DNA of 64,000 nucleotides from Antitrichia curtipendula (lineage: Eukaryota; Streptophyta; Bryopsida; Hypnales; Leucodontaceae). Positions within the stretch are counted from its first letter, which is position 1. Each line of letters begins with the position of its first letter. Shown here piece by piece: positions 25,029 through 38,900 of the stretch. Below the pieces are notes generated by a model that searched no databases, was not told the DNA's origin, and saw only the letters and a program-made list of their open reading frames with translations. The stretch is taken from the NCBI GenBank assembly GCA_951230915.1, contig OX579636.1, positions 6,401,001 to 6,465,000 on the forward strand, in the 5' to 3' direction. The position numbers and the translations under genes are program-made.

Positions 25029-26225
25029 GCATACAATATACATAAGTCTGCTTAAAGCACATTCAAGACATATATGCTTAAGCGCCAACAAACTGGTTCA
25101 ACCGTTCAATCAATTAGATATCATCATCAATGTTCGCTTTAAGTTACAATCCTCTCACTCATATATCAATTATTCCAAATTTTAACAGAATCGCACATTG
25201 CTTCAAGTTCATACAAATACACATAACAACTCAATCAAAATCACATACACTCAAACAACTACTTTAAATTTAATACAATAAAAATTCTACTCACAAAAAA
25301 TTATATACATATACAAGGATGTCCAATCATTGGGACTTATACACATAAATTAAAATATATACTTAAATTTTTTATTGCACACAAATAGTTCACAAAATTA
25401 CACTTAAGTGTTTCAACACCTTACACACTCACACTTGAAGAGAGAGAAAATGAAAAGGGAATTCACTTATCCATTCGTTGAAGTGTATGTCTAAATCTTC
25501 ACTGGTGTAACTGTTAAGGACTCAATGATAGTCACTTAGAATTCCACAACAATTCCTCAAATCACTTAATATTTAACCACCTATCACCATGAAATTCTAA
25601 AATCAAAGATAATATGAACTCCATTCACACCTCAAAACAAAAAGAAAATTTTATTTGCAATTTCGTATGTCTACACATACAAATGTTGCTTGAATGAAAT
25701 AAAAGTTGCAACTTTCATGCTCAATTTTCAAATTTCTTTTCAATTTCAAAACTCCTCTCAAAGAACTTTCATAATATGGAGAAATATAACTCAAACATCG
25801 ATTACAACATTGGACATTTTTTGTCTTCCACAACGTTTTAGGATTAATACCAAGTAAATACTAACAACCCTTCAAATGATAGATGTGCAAATCACTAAAC
25901 AATGCCAATTAACAAACAAACCCAAGATAATTTCATTGTAGCCTCTTTGATAATAAATAAGTGTCCCCGCAATTCTAATTTGCTATAGTGATGAGTTTTA
26001 AATTCTTTGACACCTAATAAGAATTTTTATTTAATGTCACTGGCCTGATGAAGGGAATTCATGAACTTTACAATCATCTCATACCAATATTGCTTGAATG
26101 AGAGAAATGTCACAACTTTCAGGCTTAATTTCCAAATTTATTTTCAACTTCACCAAAGAACTTTGAATTCATGATTTAGAAAAATATTGCTAGAACGTTG
26201 ATTACAAAAATGCCGCAATATCTAT
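25029..26225. other. AT-rich intergenic DNA with dispersed repeat fragments
   Basis: No gene. The tracts at about 25680-25860 and 26080-26210 share gcttgaatga..aaa..gcaactttcatgctcaatt-like sequence with each other and with 18400-18500, so an old dispersed repeat is present in several copies. Confidence 0.45.
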
Positions 26226-26586
26226 GATACCTTATCTCACCGACCGCCGGTCGCATCGGTAGTAACGCAACAGGCCTCGAGGCCGTGCCTGATCGGCCAG
26301 CTTTGCCCTGCTCAAACCCTAGCTCATTGCCTTCAGCTCGCTTTTCGCCGTCGGGCGCAAGACAGCCTCACAGACTGTGGATGTCGATTTTTCACTCTGG
26401 CATGCGCAATTTTCACAGCTGAAGAATTTTGCATCTCGGGAGCCTCATCGAAATTCAGTCGGGACTTAGGGTTGCACGCGGTGACATTGTGGCGTGAATT
26501 GGCTGGAATTGGCTTTTCAGGTGCATTGACTGGTGTTTGGAGCGCTCTTGTGACCGTTCTTTTTTTCTCAAGGGGCTTTGGATACA
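26226..26586 (+). promoter_or_regulatory. GC-rich 5' leader/promoter of the ELF4-like gene
   Basis: Composition switches sharply from AT-rich to GC-rich at about 26230 (for example gaccgccggtcgcatcgg) and stays so to the ATG at 26587. No reading frame of the downstream protein extends into it. No TATA box is obvious. Called by position and composition. Confidence 0.45.
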
Positions 26587-26991
26587 ATGGACGGGGAACG
26601 AGGCGATAAAGCTCCGAATATGGACAGGCGAGTGTCGTCCATGTTCAGCAGTGTGTCGAGGCAAGTGCAGTTCCTTCTTGACCACAACTGCTTGCTCATT
26701 AATGAGATCAATCTGAACCATGAATCCAAAATTCCTGAGGGCCTGACTCGGAACGTGACTCTCATTCGGCAACTCAACAGTAACATTAGTAAAGTGGTGG
26801 AATTATACGCGAGCTTGTCGACCAACTTCTCGAATGTGTTTGAAAATCTCCAAGAAGTGAACTCCGAACAAATCAACTCGACGTCCAGGCCTGTTTCGAA
26901 TTCTAGTGGCCGTAGCATGCCAGGGGCAGCTGCAACGCAACCTTCCGGACAAAATCCGCCGAAGAAACCACGGTCTGCTGACTTCCCTTGA
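26587..26991 (+). CDS. ELF4: EARLY FLOWERING 4-like (DUF1313) protein
   Basis: ELF4 joins ELF3 and LUX in the evening complex of the plant circadian clock, a nuclear repressor of growth and clock genes. The predicted protein has 134 residues in one exon, as usual for this family. The conserved helical core is clear from about residue 20 to 85: RQVQFLLDHNCLLINEINLN, NVTLIRQLNSNISKVVELYA and SLSTNFSNVF. The C-terminal third is rich in S, P and N and looks disordered, ending KKPRSADFP. ATG 26587 is the first in frame; the codons upstream belong to the leader. No neighbouring gene is close. It could be an ELF4 or an ELF4-like (EFL) paralogue; the sequence alone does not separate them. Confidence 0.93.
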   Translation: MDGERGDKAPNMDRRVSSMFSSVSRQVQFLLDHNCLLINEINLNHESKIPEGLTRNVTLIRQLNSNISKVVELYASLSTNFSNVFENLQEVNSEQINSTSRPVSNSSGRSMPGAAATQPSGQNPPKKPRSADFP

Positions 26992-27479
26992 TCTCGATGC
27001 GGAGTATGTACATATTCAGTGCGAGGGCAGTGGTTTCGTTGAGATGACTGCATCCTACTTCTTTTAGTCTCTGAGATTTGAGTGATTTGGCTGTACAATG
27101 TCAGGTTGGACTTGAGAATCGCACATCTGCATTGTTTTCTCTTCCTTCATGTATTTAGGGCACTTTGTGTTATTTGACATTGGAAGAGAGATGTTAGGGT
27201 TTGAGTATTGAAAGGTGACTCGAACTCTTGATAATTTTGGAAAAGAAATGCTGCGGGTGTTGCATTGCCGTAGCATTTCTTTTCATAGCTAGAGGCTGGT
27301 GCAATCAGTTATATGATTTCAGTGTATGATAATAAATGGTTAATTTACATCTTTGGTAAATATACGTGTTGCATGACGATTGTGTATTCTCTGGTCTTCC
27401 TGTTTCATATTATAGCGCAACATTATATCCTATATGCCCAGAAACCGAACGCAATTCCCAGGTATAGCAATAATTGGTT

Positions 27480-30400
27480 ATTTTGAATACAGGGTCGTGC
27501 AGGCCCTTCCGGCCGTTACTGCCAATGTGAACCGACAATATTTAACGAAACGAAATACATTGGAACCCCAATTGGACCTCTTGAACCTCAACTACCGCTA
27601 AAGGCCCGGGGTACACCTGGAATTGGAGATGTGAAGAAGAGTACAGAACCCTGCATCAGGCAGAGTTGTGAGGCTGAAAGATTATGTAGTTGGAGGAACT
27701 GAGGTTTGTTTCCCAGTTTGATCTCTTGGTTATTCCTCAAATTGGTTGTTCGCTGTGGAATCCGAAGAGTTTTGGGAGGTGCGTGCAATGAATGCCGGGT
27801 TAACTACGCTCAGAAGTGCATCAGCGTGCTAGTTTACGATAGTTTTAAGTTTCTTCTGTTCTCTTGTCTGTGTGCGCAGCCGGTGTCGTCAATTTCATGC
27901 CAGATGAGAAAGATGTACTTATTTCATTGGAAAGTGCCAATGTATCTTTGGGCACTGCACAGTACATTGTCAATGGATAATCAATTTTGTTACATTCTTT
28001 AGAAGGGATATTGAACTAAGGTCTAGTGTGTCATGAAGGTGCTATTTATTGGCGAACCTTAGTCGGGAGATTTTTGATGACATACGCCGTTATGACACAT
28101 TTAGTCTACCGACACTCTGTGTGGATGACGCTGGTCGGAATATCTGATTTCAAGGAACTGGAGTGAGGACAACCGCGGCTGACTATGCCATTGATCTGGT
28201 ATTTGGGAGCTGTGCTATGCGCCATTTGATTTATGAAGTGGTTTTGATATTTCCAAATGTTTACGCATCACCAGTCTTGTTTGGCTTGAGTCCATATGGA
28301 TGATAACGATTCGTAGAGGAAATAGTATGGAAATACTCGTATCAAATTTCTTGGAATTCTGCTTGCTTCGGGGATCCTTACTTTGTATCCCACGCACAAG
28401 GACCGTGAGAATGAATCCAGTTGTCAGGCTGCAATAGATCAAGCTGCATTAGTGGCAGGTCAGAAATATGACGTTCTTGAGACAACGGTAGCCACAGCTC
28501 CAATTATTGTAAGCTATCTTTCACATCATGTTTTTTCATACTTTCTTCCACAACATGCCTAGTTTACTAGATGTGATTTAACGTTACATTGTAGGTCTGC
28601 ATTCCCATTGTCATTATTAGGTCTGAGAAATGTCATCATTTATAATGTCTGAGAAATGCTACGTTTGATGCGGCTGTAGGTAGAAGGTGGTGGTGAGAGA
28701 TATTAACGATTAACATTGTTTGTAAGCTCGTTTGGAGTGGAGAGATGAACCATACAAGGAGTCCAGGTGCTTTGAAACTTGTGTGTTCACGTACGTTTTG
28801 GAACTAAGCTTTTAGTGTTTCACTGCAGAACACTGCGTCAAACCTGTTTGGTTTGAAATCAAGAGGATATTGGGTATATGAATCCAATTGCAATGGTGGG
28901 ATCACAGTAAACCATTACCCCATTCCCTGAAATGTATGAGTGGTTAACTGTGACTCCCACTGATGTATCATTCACGGGCACCAAATTCGAATACTGGCAC
29001 CGACACCAGGAAAGAATAATTGACGTCAGTTTTCCCAAGTCCACTTATCATGGTCAGCTTCACATTATTTTCTTACCTTTAATGTTAAGTAGGTGGGTTT
29101 AGTGGATGTTTTTTTCTCAATGAAAAATCTGGAACGAGAATCTAGTGCTACGAGCACAAGCTTGTCTATAAGAACAAGAATTGGCCGTACGTGGAAGCTA
29201 CTTCAGTTGTCAATTGTCAAGATTGCATCTGGATTGATGTCACGGGATAAATGTTCTGGAAATGGATTTTATTCGAAAAGATTGCTCCAGTATGTGGCTT
29301 ATGAACAAGTTCACCGTGGTGAGACTCTGAATCTAGTGTCCATCAACTGTAGGTTACACTTCTCCGTCGGATTTGTAAGAGGTCTAGACTTTACGCAGTT
29401 GGGTTGTGCTTCTGGATTAGTAGATGACGAATGCCATCAATGGAGTTTTGATTCATTTAATTTAAAAAAAAGTAAGACCATAATGCTGAGAGGATTCCCT
29501 TCCAGCACTTCGCGACCTCAAAAAGGTACTATTGGATAGTGACTCGTACTGAGTTAATGCGGTTACCTGCTGTTTAGTGGTACTCGGAAGTTAATGATAG
29601 TACAACTATCCTCTTAATCAAGATCACAGTAACGTAGTATCTCTGCAACTTTACCTCGGCTGTAGACTTTACCTCGGCTTCTTTGAGCAACATCACTTCT
29701 TGTTTGTTTACTGCGTGAGCATTTCGCCTAATTGTAATCAATGTGCTTGCAAAGCGTTGTTAGTGCAGGGGCTGACCACCTTGGAGTTTGCAGCAGAATT
29801 TACAACTCAGCTAGATTATACCTTCTCGTTGTACGCCCGCTATTTTGAAGGACTTAAGAAAAAAATGACCCCTGTATCATAATTTCTAGTTCACTTCGGC
29901 TGGAGTTTGGCTGGGCGCCAGGATTTTAGTAGGCGGCCCATGTCAGCTTTTCATGACTCATGCTGCCCCTAGACTCAGGTTTGTTCAGTAAACCACACAT
30001 TTGGTCCGCCTACCATGACTATGTTCTGTCAAATGCTGAATCCGATGTAGACATGGTTGCAGAAAATCAGTGCATCGCTGTATTGCCAGTTGTATATCTG
30101 AATTAACAGTTGGATGGTCATACAACTCTTGAATATGTGACTTGTACCAAGGGCTGAGTCACAAGTTCCATACATCATTTTGCCAGCTATGTTGCTTCAC
30201 CTTAAAATCATTTTGGAAGTGGCAGCTAGACGTAAGTTTGTCCGACTATTGCTGATATTTGTGTGCACCTGCTTTCGCTCAAGTAGTTGCCATGTTTCCA
30301 CCCTTCTTCAATGCAGCTCTTGGTTATTATACAGTTGTATCTCCATCAAGTATCTTCCGTTACGAAGTGACTCTTGTGAATTACTATACGCAACCAGTGT

Positions 30401-31000
30401 GTGCTTTCGATAAAGACTTCGTCGCATAGAAAATATTTTCTCTTGGTGGGCCTAACTAAACACAATTCTAGAGATGCCAAGGCATTACTTTCTTGCCAAA
30501 TCTGTAACTCTAAGGTAACCGTATCATGCTCATCTGCCAGGTGCTCTGAAGTACAGTACTACTACGCAATGATTATTGCCTACGAATCCAAACTAGTCTT
30601 GTCAAGATCTGCACGGTGAGCGCTTTCTGTGATTCATGCAGACGGTGAGTGCAGAGGTATGATATTACAATTCTTACATAATTTTGCATTGCCATGTTTA
30701 GGGAGATCTTTACCCATTCTTCTTACGTCAATTACCTTCAGTTCTTCTACGGCAAACAGTCAATGAAGGTCGAACTTACGCTACGAGATCCAATGCAAGT
30801 ACTTAGTATCTATTACAAGGAGGCATCGTTCAGATCAGTGAGTGTATTGAGTATCCCCAGTCTGTTGTTGACCGAGTCGATTCATCGCTTGTCACTGAAT
30901 GTTTCACAAGCGTCTCTAGTGCGCTGACCTCCTATCGATTACAGGTTGATGGGCCTTCTTCTTGCGAGCAACACTCCCACCAACGGCAGATATTTAAAAT
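27480..31000 (+). pseudogene. Possible decayed or fast-evolving multi-exon gene, not identified
   Basis: The region is less AT-rich than its flanks and holds several plus-strand segments that look like exons between plausible splice sites, but with stops between or within them: GPSGRYCQCEPTIFNETKY (27505-27560) behind an acceptor, NFMPDEKDVLISLESANVSL (27885-27950) behind gtgtgcgcag, LYPTHKDRENESSCQ (28380-28490) ending at a gtaagc donor, MYEWLTVTPTDVSFTGTKFE (28935-28990), and YYTVVSPSSIFRYEVTLVNY (30320-30400) behind an acceptor. They suggest a cysteine-containing extracellular or membrane protein. I could not join them into one open model. I considered the gamete fusogen HAP2/GCS1, but the order of blocks does not fit. 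Confidence 0.35.
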
Positions 31001-33140
31001 ATATGAGCAACCATAGATATCCGATTGTACTGAGGCCAGCAGTAGGGCCATGATGTCCATCCGACCACGCCATTCCCACAAAGGACAGGTCATACACGTG
31101 TAGAGAGCGCTTTCTGTTTTAAGAAGGTGGCGTGAATCAAGAGTCTGTTGCCGGTTCTATAACACTCGTAGTCTCGCTTACGTGTAGAGTGCGTTGGATT
31201 AGTGGGGTTTTTGCGTCGTTGATTATGGTAGAACCACCCATTTTCAACCAGGATCCATACCCAACCTGTAGGGTGTAATTATTTTTAACCGAGGCTAGAA
31301 CAGATTTCAAAGCTTGGAATGTTTTGTTTCTCCTTTTCAAGGTTGGGACTAATAGGTCATGATACATGTCTTGTGAAGTAGTGAGCAAGAAAGTAGGGAG
31401 TAGCGAGCGGGAAAGTAGTTTTGAAATGATCAGAATTGGAAAACTCTATACATTGGGTATGGGTTGAGGCCAACTTTTTGCCTTCTAAAATTCATAGTAA
31501 TTTCAATTCAAGACATAAAATTACCAAAAAAATGATAATCCCTATGATTTCTATCTTCCTACATGAAATTTTTTTTACGTTGCTTGACACTACTCTAGAA
31601 CATGTGTGGAATTGAAATATGAGTGGTTCCACCATATCCTATGTGAGTAATTGCTTTTCATTTAGTTTGGTTGAAGTTATATTAATCAATTACCCATCTT
31701 CTATGGAGAGTTATTTATAAGCATGCTAAAAGCATCTCCAACACCATAGAGAAACATCATCTTGGGGAATTAAAGGGAAACTATTTTTCCTTACAACAAT
31801 TTTTTGTTTGTTCCATTAGTGCAATTCACCATTTGTCTTCCAATCAATCATGAGACTCCTAGTGGCTCAAAGCAAAAAGTATCTCCATCATTGTTAATTT
31901 AGTGAACTATTTGTGGAAAAAAAATAGTTTTGACTTTAATAAAAAATTTAATTTTTGGCATGCAAAAGACAATATTTTGGTGGGATAAAACATTGTATTG
32001 CACACTCCTTATCCAAAAAACAATGGGTTGGGGTTGTTTGGCATATTGTTAGCAATGCTTGAATGAATTGTTAAAGAGTCTATAATCTCAATGGACACAT
32101 TTGTAAGAAAGAGTTTGCAAGTAACTGTCACTTGCAATTTTCTAATAGAATCCATATCTATCTTTAATAGAAAATTCTTTCACTTGTAGATGATATCATC
32201 ATCAAGTTTCCAGTGAGACTACATGTCAGTCATTTGGAGCTTTTAGAGGGAAAATCCTTAGCTTTTAGGAGATATACAATGAGAATGAATGTAAGACATT
32301 TTGAAATTGAGTACATTTTGAAATGAAGGAAGAAGATGTTTTTGAATAAAAAGATTGGCAATTGCAAGAATTCTTGCAAGCAAGAAGAGGTGGCCCATCT
32401 TTTGAAGAGATTTTCAAGAAGTTTTTGTAGTTTTTGATTTCAAGACAATGTCAACCTAGTATATGGATTCATGAATAGTAATAGACAACCAATCTCAAGG
32501 CTTGATTTTAAAATTTGTGTATTAGTTATTCAAACCTTGTTGATTTGCAAGGACTTGTTTTAAATGAATGATTTTGAATTAATTTCTATTGCATTGTGTT
32601 CTATACAAAATCCTTCTTTTTTAAATATTATTGCCTTAAATCTTTAGTGAAGGATTTTGAACTTACAAATGAATGAGCACAAATTGTGGGCAATGAAAAT
32701 TGTACTGTCTACAAAATTTGACATCCTTAGATGCTATAATATTTCATGAATAAAGTTGATCAAGTTTATGTTTTTTATCTTGTTTGAACATGACCTAAAT
32801 TCAAGAGTCTACAAATTTTTACTCAAAAATGACAATAGAATTCTAAATATTATTGGATCATTGCAAGAAAGACTAGTCATATTTACCATCACAGTGAGAG
32901 TGACTTTCTTGTCATCCTCTGCAAACCACTGAAGCATAAACCTCATAAAGTTGAAATTTTATTAGAAATGTCTAACTCAATGGTAATCAGATTCCTTATT
33001 TTTTAGAAATTAAAAAAAAAACTTTTATATTTAAAAATCATTTTTGTTTACTTGTCACACTATAAGATTTAGAGGTTATTACTACATTAAGAGTCCCAAA
33101 ATTTAATGCTCTAGAGCTGAAATTCTCATAATCTACTAGC
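31001..33140. other. Intergenic DNA, no gene seen
   Basis: The mixed composition of the preceding block fades by about 31440; beyond that the sequence is AT-rich. No element ends were found. Confidence 0.4.
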
Positions 33141-33144
33141 GGTT

Positions 33145-33792
33145 GGCGCTTGCTATGCTACGCATTCATCATTAGAATTTTATTAAATTTTTTATGTATT
33201 AGATAAAATGCAAAACAAAAATTTCAATAAATCTTCAAATAAAAATTACTAAAATCTTTGTATAATTTTGTTTATAAGTAAGCATATATTGAAATGTACA
33301 ATAGAAATTTATTGAATGATGAATGAAATATATGCAATGGTGAATACTGTAAAAGATACACATTTATTGTAATGCATTCAAAAGTTGACTCAATTATTAC
33401 AAACAATGGCAACCCAAAAACTTGGTGAATTGAAAAGAAAAACTTGTAAATTTCAAAAACTTCATGAAAAAATTAATTGTTGCGGAATCCAAAATCGCTT
33501 CAATTGAATAAATTTCTCAAACCAATTGGTAGTAGCAATAGAATTTTGAAATCATAAAAGCTGTAAAAGTGATATTACAGAGGTGATTGCAAACTACTAC
33601 TCTATTTCTGTAATATAACATTGTGTGACAATATTATTTTTATGTATGCATGGTTGAAAATATTCTTACAAAATATTAAAATTAATTACTTTAAAGACTT
33701 ATTGAAGTCATTATCATGCATTCTATTCAAATATATCAAAATTTTACTAATATGTGATACAATGAATGTGTAGCATAGCAAGCATGAGCCCC
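33145..33792. repeat. Possible inverted-repeat element, about 650 bp
   Basis: The left arm ggcgcttgctatgctacgca, followed by ttcatcatta..attttatta, is mirrored at the right by a decayed reverse complement containing tgtgtagcatagcaagcatg. Inside, tgatattacagaggtga near 33571 faces tctgtaatataac near 33606, a second small hairpin; gtgatattacagaggga recurs just outside at 33812. The class is unknown and there is no coding sequence. Confidence 0.4.
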
Positions 33793-35000
33793 TATTATTA
33801 ATGGTAGCATTTGTGATATTACAGAGGGAGTTATGATTTTAGTAGTATGATTTGCATAGTAGGAAAGCATATTCCTACCAAAAAGAATCTAAAAATAGAT
33901 TATTTTCTATCCTCCACACGAATACAAACAATACTTCCATTGAGTGCAATTTCTAAACAATGAAGATGATTCTAAGATCAATCTCTTAGTGAAATCTCAT
34001 TACTATGAACTCTTTCCAAATGGACAATTTTTATTTTTTTTCAAAAAAAATTCTTGTAATTTACAAATTAAAATGTAAAACTATAGTGAAAGTACCTATT
34101 TTCATGAGATTTTGCACTTTTCTAGTTCTCCTACATAGAAAAATTTTCTACAATTTTCCTTTCTAGGATAACTTCTTCTTAGAGGTGTATGTACTAAACC
34201 TATTTTTCACATTTAAAAAACATCTAATTATAAAGCCCTCCTTCTCCCAAAATAAGTATTGTGCAAAATGCTACAAAGAACACACAGTCTTTCTTGCAAT
34301 GATACTATCCATTTTATAAAGTGCCTTTGTAAGCAATCAAACCCTCATATCCGGCAATGAATTATCCCATCCATTAGGGTTAATCAATAAAGCTCTTTTA
34401 AATCCGAAATTCAGGTTTGGGGATGTTTTTGGCATCTAAAGTGAGTATCATATATTGGGTTTTTTCTCTCATTTTTTTTTGAGATTGAAAAATCAAATGA
34501 CCTTCTAGGAAATCTAATTATTATAAAGATTAAATGGTTGATTAAAAGGCTATGTCTTTTGTTTTCTTTTTACCTCTAATTCGGGCAAGTAAGGCACAAC
34601 ATTATTTTTCTTTTAAAATTTGCATACTTTTCCTAACTTTGCATACTTTTCCTAACTTGAGTCTCTACTCAAGGGCGTCAAGGCTAAAGTTTGTAAATCT
34701 TTCTACAAAGTAGGATTTGAATTATAAGGTTGTAAAGCTTGACAATGCTATATTTGTCAAAAACTTGAGCAATCTATAAAAAATATTATGTTGCTCTTCG
34801 TTCAATTATATCTCATACACACAATATTTTTATACCCCGTTTTTTAAGGCAAAACCCTTACACTAGTCAAGAATAAGATCATGCAATTACAAATTTTAAA
34901 AAGTGAAAAAAAGTTGATTTCACAATCTAATTTTAGACGATACTATTTTGGGCAATATGGATAATGTTTTCTAATTTTTGATTCCAAGGATTTTTAGGGA
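33793..35000. other. AT-rich intergenic DNA, no gene seen
   Basis: A tandem duplication of gcatacttttcctaactt lies at about 34622-34659. Nothing else is supported. Confidence 0.45.
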
Positions 35001-35004
35001 TTAA

Positions 35005-35915
35005 CCCCTAAAGTCCCATTGTCCCCTTTGGAGACAAAATGGATTTTGAGCAAGCTTCTATGGTCTCAATATTTGTCATTATTTTTTGAATTTTTTTGTG
35101 AAGATAGAAAAACACATTAGCTGTCCAAATATATAATTCTTTTTATTTCAATCATAGCTTGAGAGCAAAAAATATGGCACAAAAAGCCCTTTTTTTAGTT
35201 TGGCGGGCAAAAAAACCACTTCAAACAAACTTAAAGTAAAAAATTTAAAACTTTTGTTCCTTATATATTGTGTTTTTATGTATATGTAAATCTTTGGTTT
35301 TCCCCATTTGGATTTGTTATGTGAAAGTTATAGACAATCTTGTTTTTTGGACAATTAGAGCATCTTCTTAAAAAAATAACTTGTAGGATTCATTTCTAAC
35401 CTCAATATTCACAATTTTTCAATAAAAAAAGTTTCACAAGGTTAAGATATTTTGCTAGAATAATCTCACTTTTGAGATCAGTATATTTCAATTCCATCTT
35501 AGATCTATTAACAATTTGTTTTTTCCTTCAATCTTGAACCTACTTCTACTTAACAATTTTTTAATGAGTGAAATTAAGAGAGTGTTTTTTGAATTTTTTT
35601 TCCTAGACTCTCAACTCAATTTTTTATCATATAAAATTAATAGAAAAAACATTTTAAGTTATGAAGGTTCAAAGCCAAAAAAATGTAGTTGAACAAGGAG
35701 TAAAAAAACTAGTTTCTTTCACTTTAAATGCAAATATAATGCAATTTACATGGGCAAAGTTTGTGAAAAAATTTCCACACATTTTTTATACCAGTCTATT
35801 ACAAGGTCCTATGGTTAGATATGCAAAAACATTACTTTTAAATCTTTTTTTTCTCTTTGGTATAGAAATGACAATTAAAGTAGATATATCTAAATTTGGC
35901 AAGGCTACTAAAATT
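35005..35915 (+). mobile_element. piggyBac-like MITE, family A, copy 3, right end decayed
   Basis: TTAA at 35001-35004, then CCCCTAAAGTCCCATTGTCC, closely matching the left end of 19366-20286. The interior follows the same order (aacttgtaggattcatttct, then ctacttctacttaacaattt, then tcctatggttagatatg, then ggtatagaaatgac). The right terminus is no longer recognisable; the family alignment ends near 35915. Confidence 0.6.
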
Positions 35916-38900
35916 GATCCATTTAGCTTCTTACCTAAAATATGCATCCTATGAGCTTGAGAATTGAAGTTCAATATTGAATGTATAAGAAATTAGCACT
36001 TTGAAAATGTATACAATATTCAAATGGTGTCTAAAAAATACACTAATAATATGATAATATAGAGTTTTGTTTCTAGTTACCAACAAGTCATAACATAATT
36101 TAAGATGTTTTGATAATAGCAATGTTGAGATGTTTAGGAAGATGGTTTTAGTGGTTATCTTAAACCTCTAAGTGATCCCATGGCTAAAATTCAACTATGT
36201 AAAGTAATAAATGTATAATGACAAATTGTAGAAGTTGCTCATTATATAATTATATTGATCTTTGGATGCAACTACAAAGAGGAGGGCACAATTATTGTAC
36301 CAATTTTAGAATGCACATTCAATTTATCATCTTCAATGATTGTAGTATTGTGGTGTATATAATACAAATGCAAACATATTAATTATTACATAGCCCCCCC
36401 CAAAAAAAAAATGCTAACTAAATAATCATTAGATACATTAATTTCTAATTCTTTTGGACAAAGAACACATTCAAAGCAAGAGGTGCTCCTTGCACAACAT
36501 GCACATCAAAAAGCTAATCTAGAACCAAGTTGTACCATGTAATGATGTGCTATGCAAGTTCATTGGTGTAGGCATAGCACACTAAATTTTTTTTAAAATT
36601 TATTCACAACCAAATAACCAAAGATTTTCACAAGTCATTGTTGTACCTAATTCTCTAAAAATCATTGAGATCCCTTGTGAGTGAATAAAAATTCTCAAGA
36701 TGCAAGTAGTACATGAATTTCTAATGAGTCCCAAACTAAAATCTAGCAAACAATTATTTGACCATGACATCAAAACATGGGGAATGATGAGCAAATTGAA
36801 TCCATTTTTAGACCACCTATCAAGTAGATTGTTGCAAACTTGTCTTCCTTGTCATGGTCAAAAAACCAAAATTAAGTTTATAGTTACATGAGTACATTGT
36901 CCTATGTATACGAGCAACTCCACCACACATTGAAACGCAAATGATTGATATTGTCACAAGAAGGCAATGCTTTTAGGCTCCATTGTGTCATTGCAAAAGG
37001 CTTTCTGATTTTCTTGGACAATGCTACAAGGCTCCGTCCACATCATTTTTAAAGTCTTTTCTATCCTTGTAAGGGCTCACACAATAACTCAACCCTTTGT
37101 TATATAGGAATCATTCTCTTTCATGATGTCATTGATGATGTAAAGCAAGTTGGATAAGGTATTGCCAAGGGGTGAAGCATGGATTGCGGTGCGACTTTTC
37201 CAAAAAAACAGGAGACGAAAGAGCAATTGCTTGTGAGGTCACTTTGTTAAAACCATTACATGTTCCTTTCCACATTGATAGGGTAGAGATGCTCTAACTA
37301 AGGTAGAACAACCCATTAACCCATGATAATCCTACGCTATAAATCCAATGGTAGAAGTTTCATCAAATTCTAAATTAAACTCGGCCTTGTGGAATTTTTT
37401 TAAATTAAGTGGTATAGTAGAGTTTATAGCTCATTTTTTGGGTTTCAGTTCAGGCATGGACTAAAAAGTTAGCCAATCAATGTGATTCTTACCCACCTCT
37501 AAAATACAAATCTACCTTGAAAAGGGCAAATCTAGGGAGTTCAAGGAGAAGACAAGTGTCTCATTCTTTTTTTTCTTCTTACAAACACTAATCTCATTTC
37601 AATGACCACCATGCATTGCAAGCTCCACCATGAACTAAAAATTGTTCAAACTATTGTAAAATTTTAGATGAGCATTTCCAACTCTCTTGTCTTTTATTGA
37701 GCACAAAAAAGCATAATTTTAAAATATTTTCACAAAGATATGCTCCTTCAAAGTGCGTTGCTGTATATTTCTATTAACCCAAATAAAACTTCAAACTTAA
37801 ATATCTCCTAAATTGTGCAATCAAATAATTTGAAGTATTTTGAGGTGCTCACTCTCAATGTAAGCTTCAAGATCCTATGGTTTCATTCTATCCAATCTCA
37901 AGAAAAAATTAGCAAACAAATTGCTCAAGTTCTTGGCAATTTTGGCCCATTTTGAAAGTACACCCTTCATGGATCATTACGGGTTAAGGTCAAAAAACCC
38001 ATGACAAACACCTAGGAAATGACTCTATTATGGGATTTTTTTAATGAATGAGATTTGGATCACAATCAATGTCTTAGTTGACACTAATAGAGTAATTAGT
38101 GACCTCATTACAAACTTCCCACTTTTCAGTGTAAATTCAATTTAGGAAGTGATTTTTTTAGGATTCAATATTACAATAAAAATATTGTGATTGTTATAGG
38201 TGAGTAAGATGACCATTATGAGTACACTATTTTGTTGGTTTTGGAGTAGTCTAGAGATTCTTTAGGGTTATAATGGGTAGGACATTTCAAAAATTCAAAA
38301 CAAATTTCTATTTTGTTGAAAAATATAATTTCGAATGCTCTCACCTTTTTTTATACTTGTCTATATGTAGAAAACAATTAAAAAAATTTGCAATGGCATG
38401 AGGACAAACTCCTAATTCTAAATGCAATGGGCTATTCTATTATATAGTCATGCTAAAATGTGATATCTTTCCTATTCATGGTGTTAATTTCTAAAAGATT
38501 AAATAACATTTCTTGGCACCAAAGCAATTTTGGATAGCTCACTATGCACGTAAACATTCACTTTATTTTTTGGATTTTTTTTTTGGATGTGGTGTGAACA
38601 ACTATATCAGTTTATTTTTAAGGTTGTAGAAAATATTAAAAATTTACATTAAATTATAAGTTGAGAAGTGTTAGTACTCCGGATTAACCTACAACCATCT
38701 ATTAGGGAGTTTTTCATCATGCATGAATAGGAATATTGGGAAGTTAGGGTGAAATGGTGGAAAATGCAATTAGGAGAAAATTAAAGAAAAATTCTAGGAA
38801 AATTAGGGATTTAAAACTAAAGAGATTTTAAGCAAGATTTGATAAATTAATTAAATTAGGCCAATGGAATTTTTTTGATAAAATGAAAACCAAAATGCTA

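Noticed and set aside
26568..27098. Long minus-strand frame opposite ELF4
   Set aside because: It is the antisense shadow of the ELF4-like coding region and has no recognisable product.
27480..31000. HAP2/GCS1 gamete fusogen as identity of the decayed gene
   Set aside because: A few blocks looked similar (an LYPT..C..A stretch, a D/T-G-T motif), but their order is opposite to that in HAP2 and the diagnostic cysteine block is absent.
33120..33200. tRNA-like or Helitron-like end around ctactagcggttgg
   Set aside because: No cloverleaf could be drawn, and neither a CTRR hairpin end nor an AT insertion site was found.
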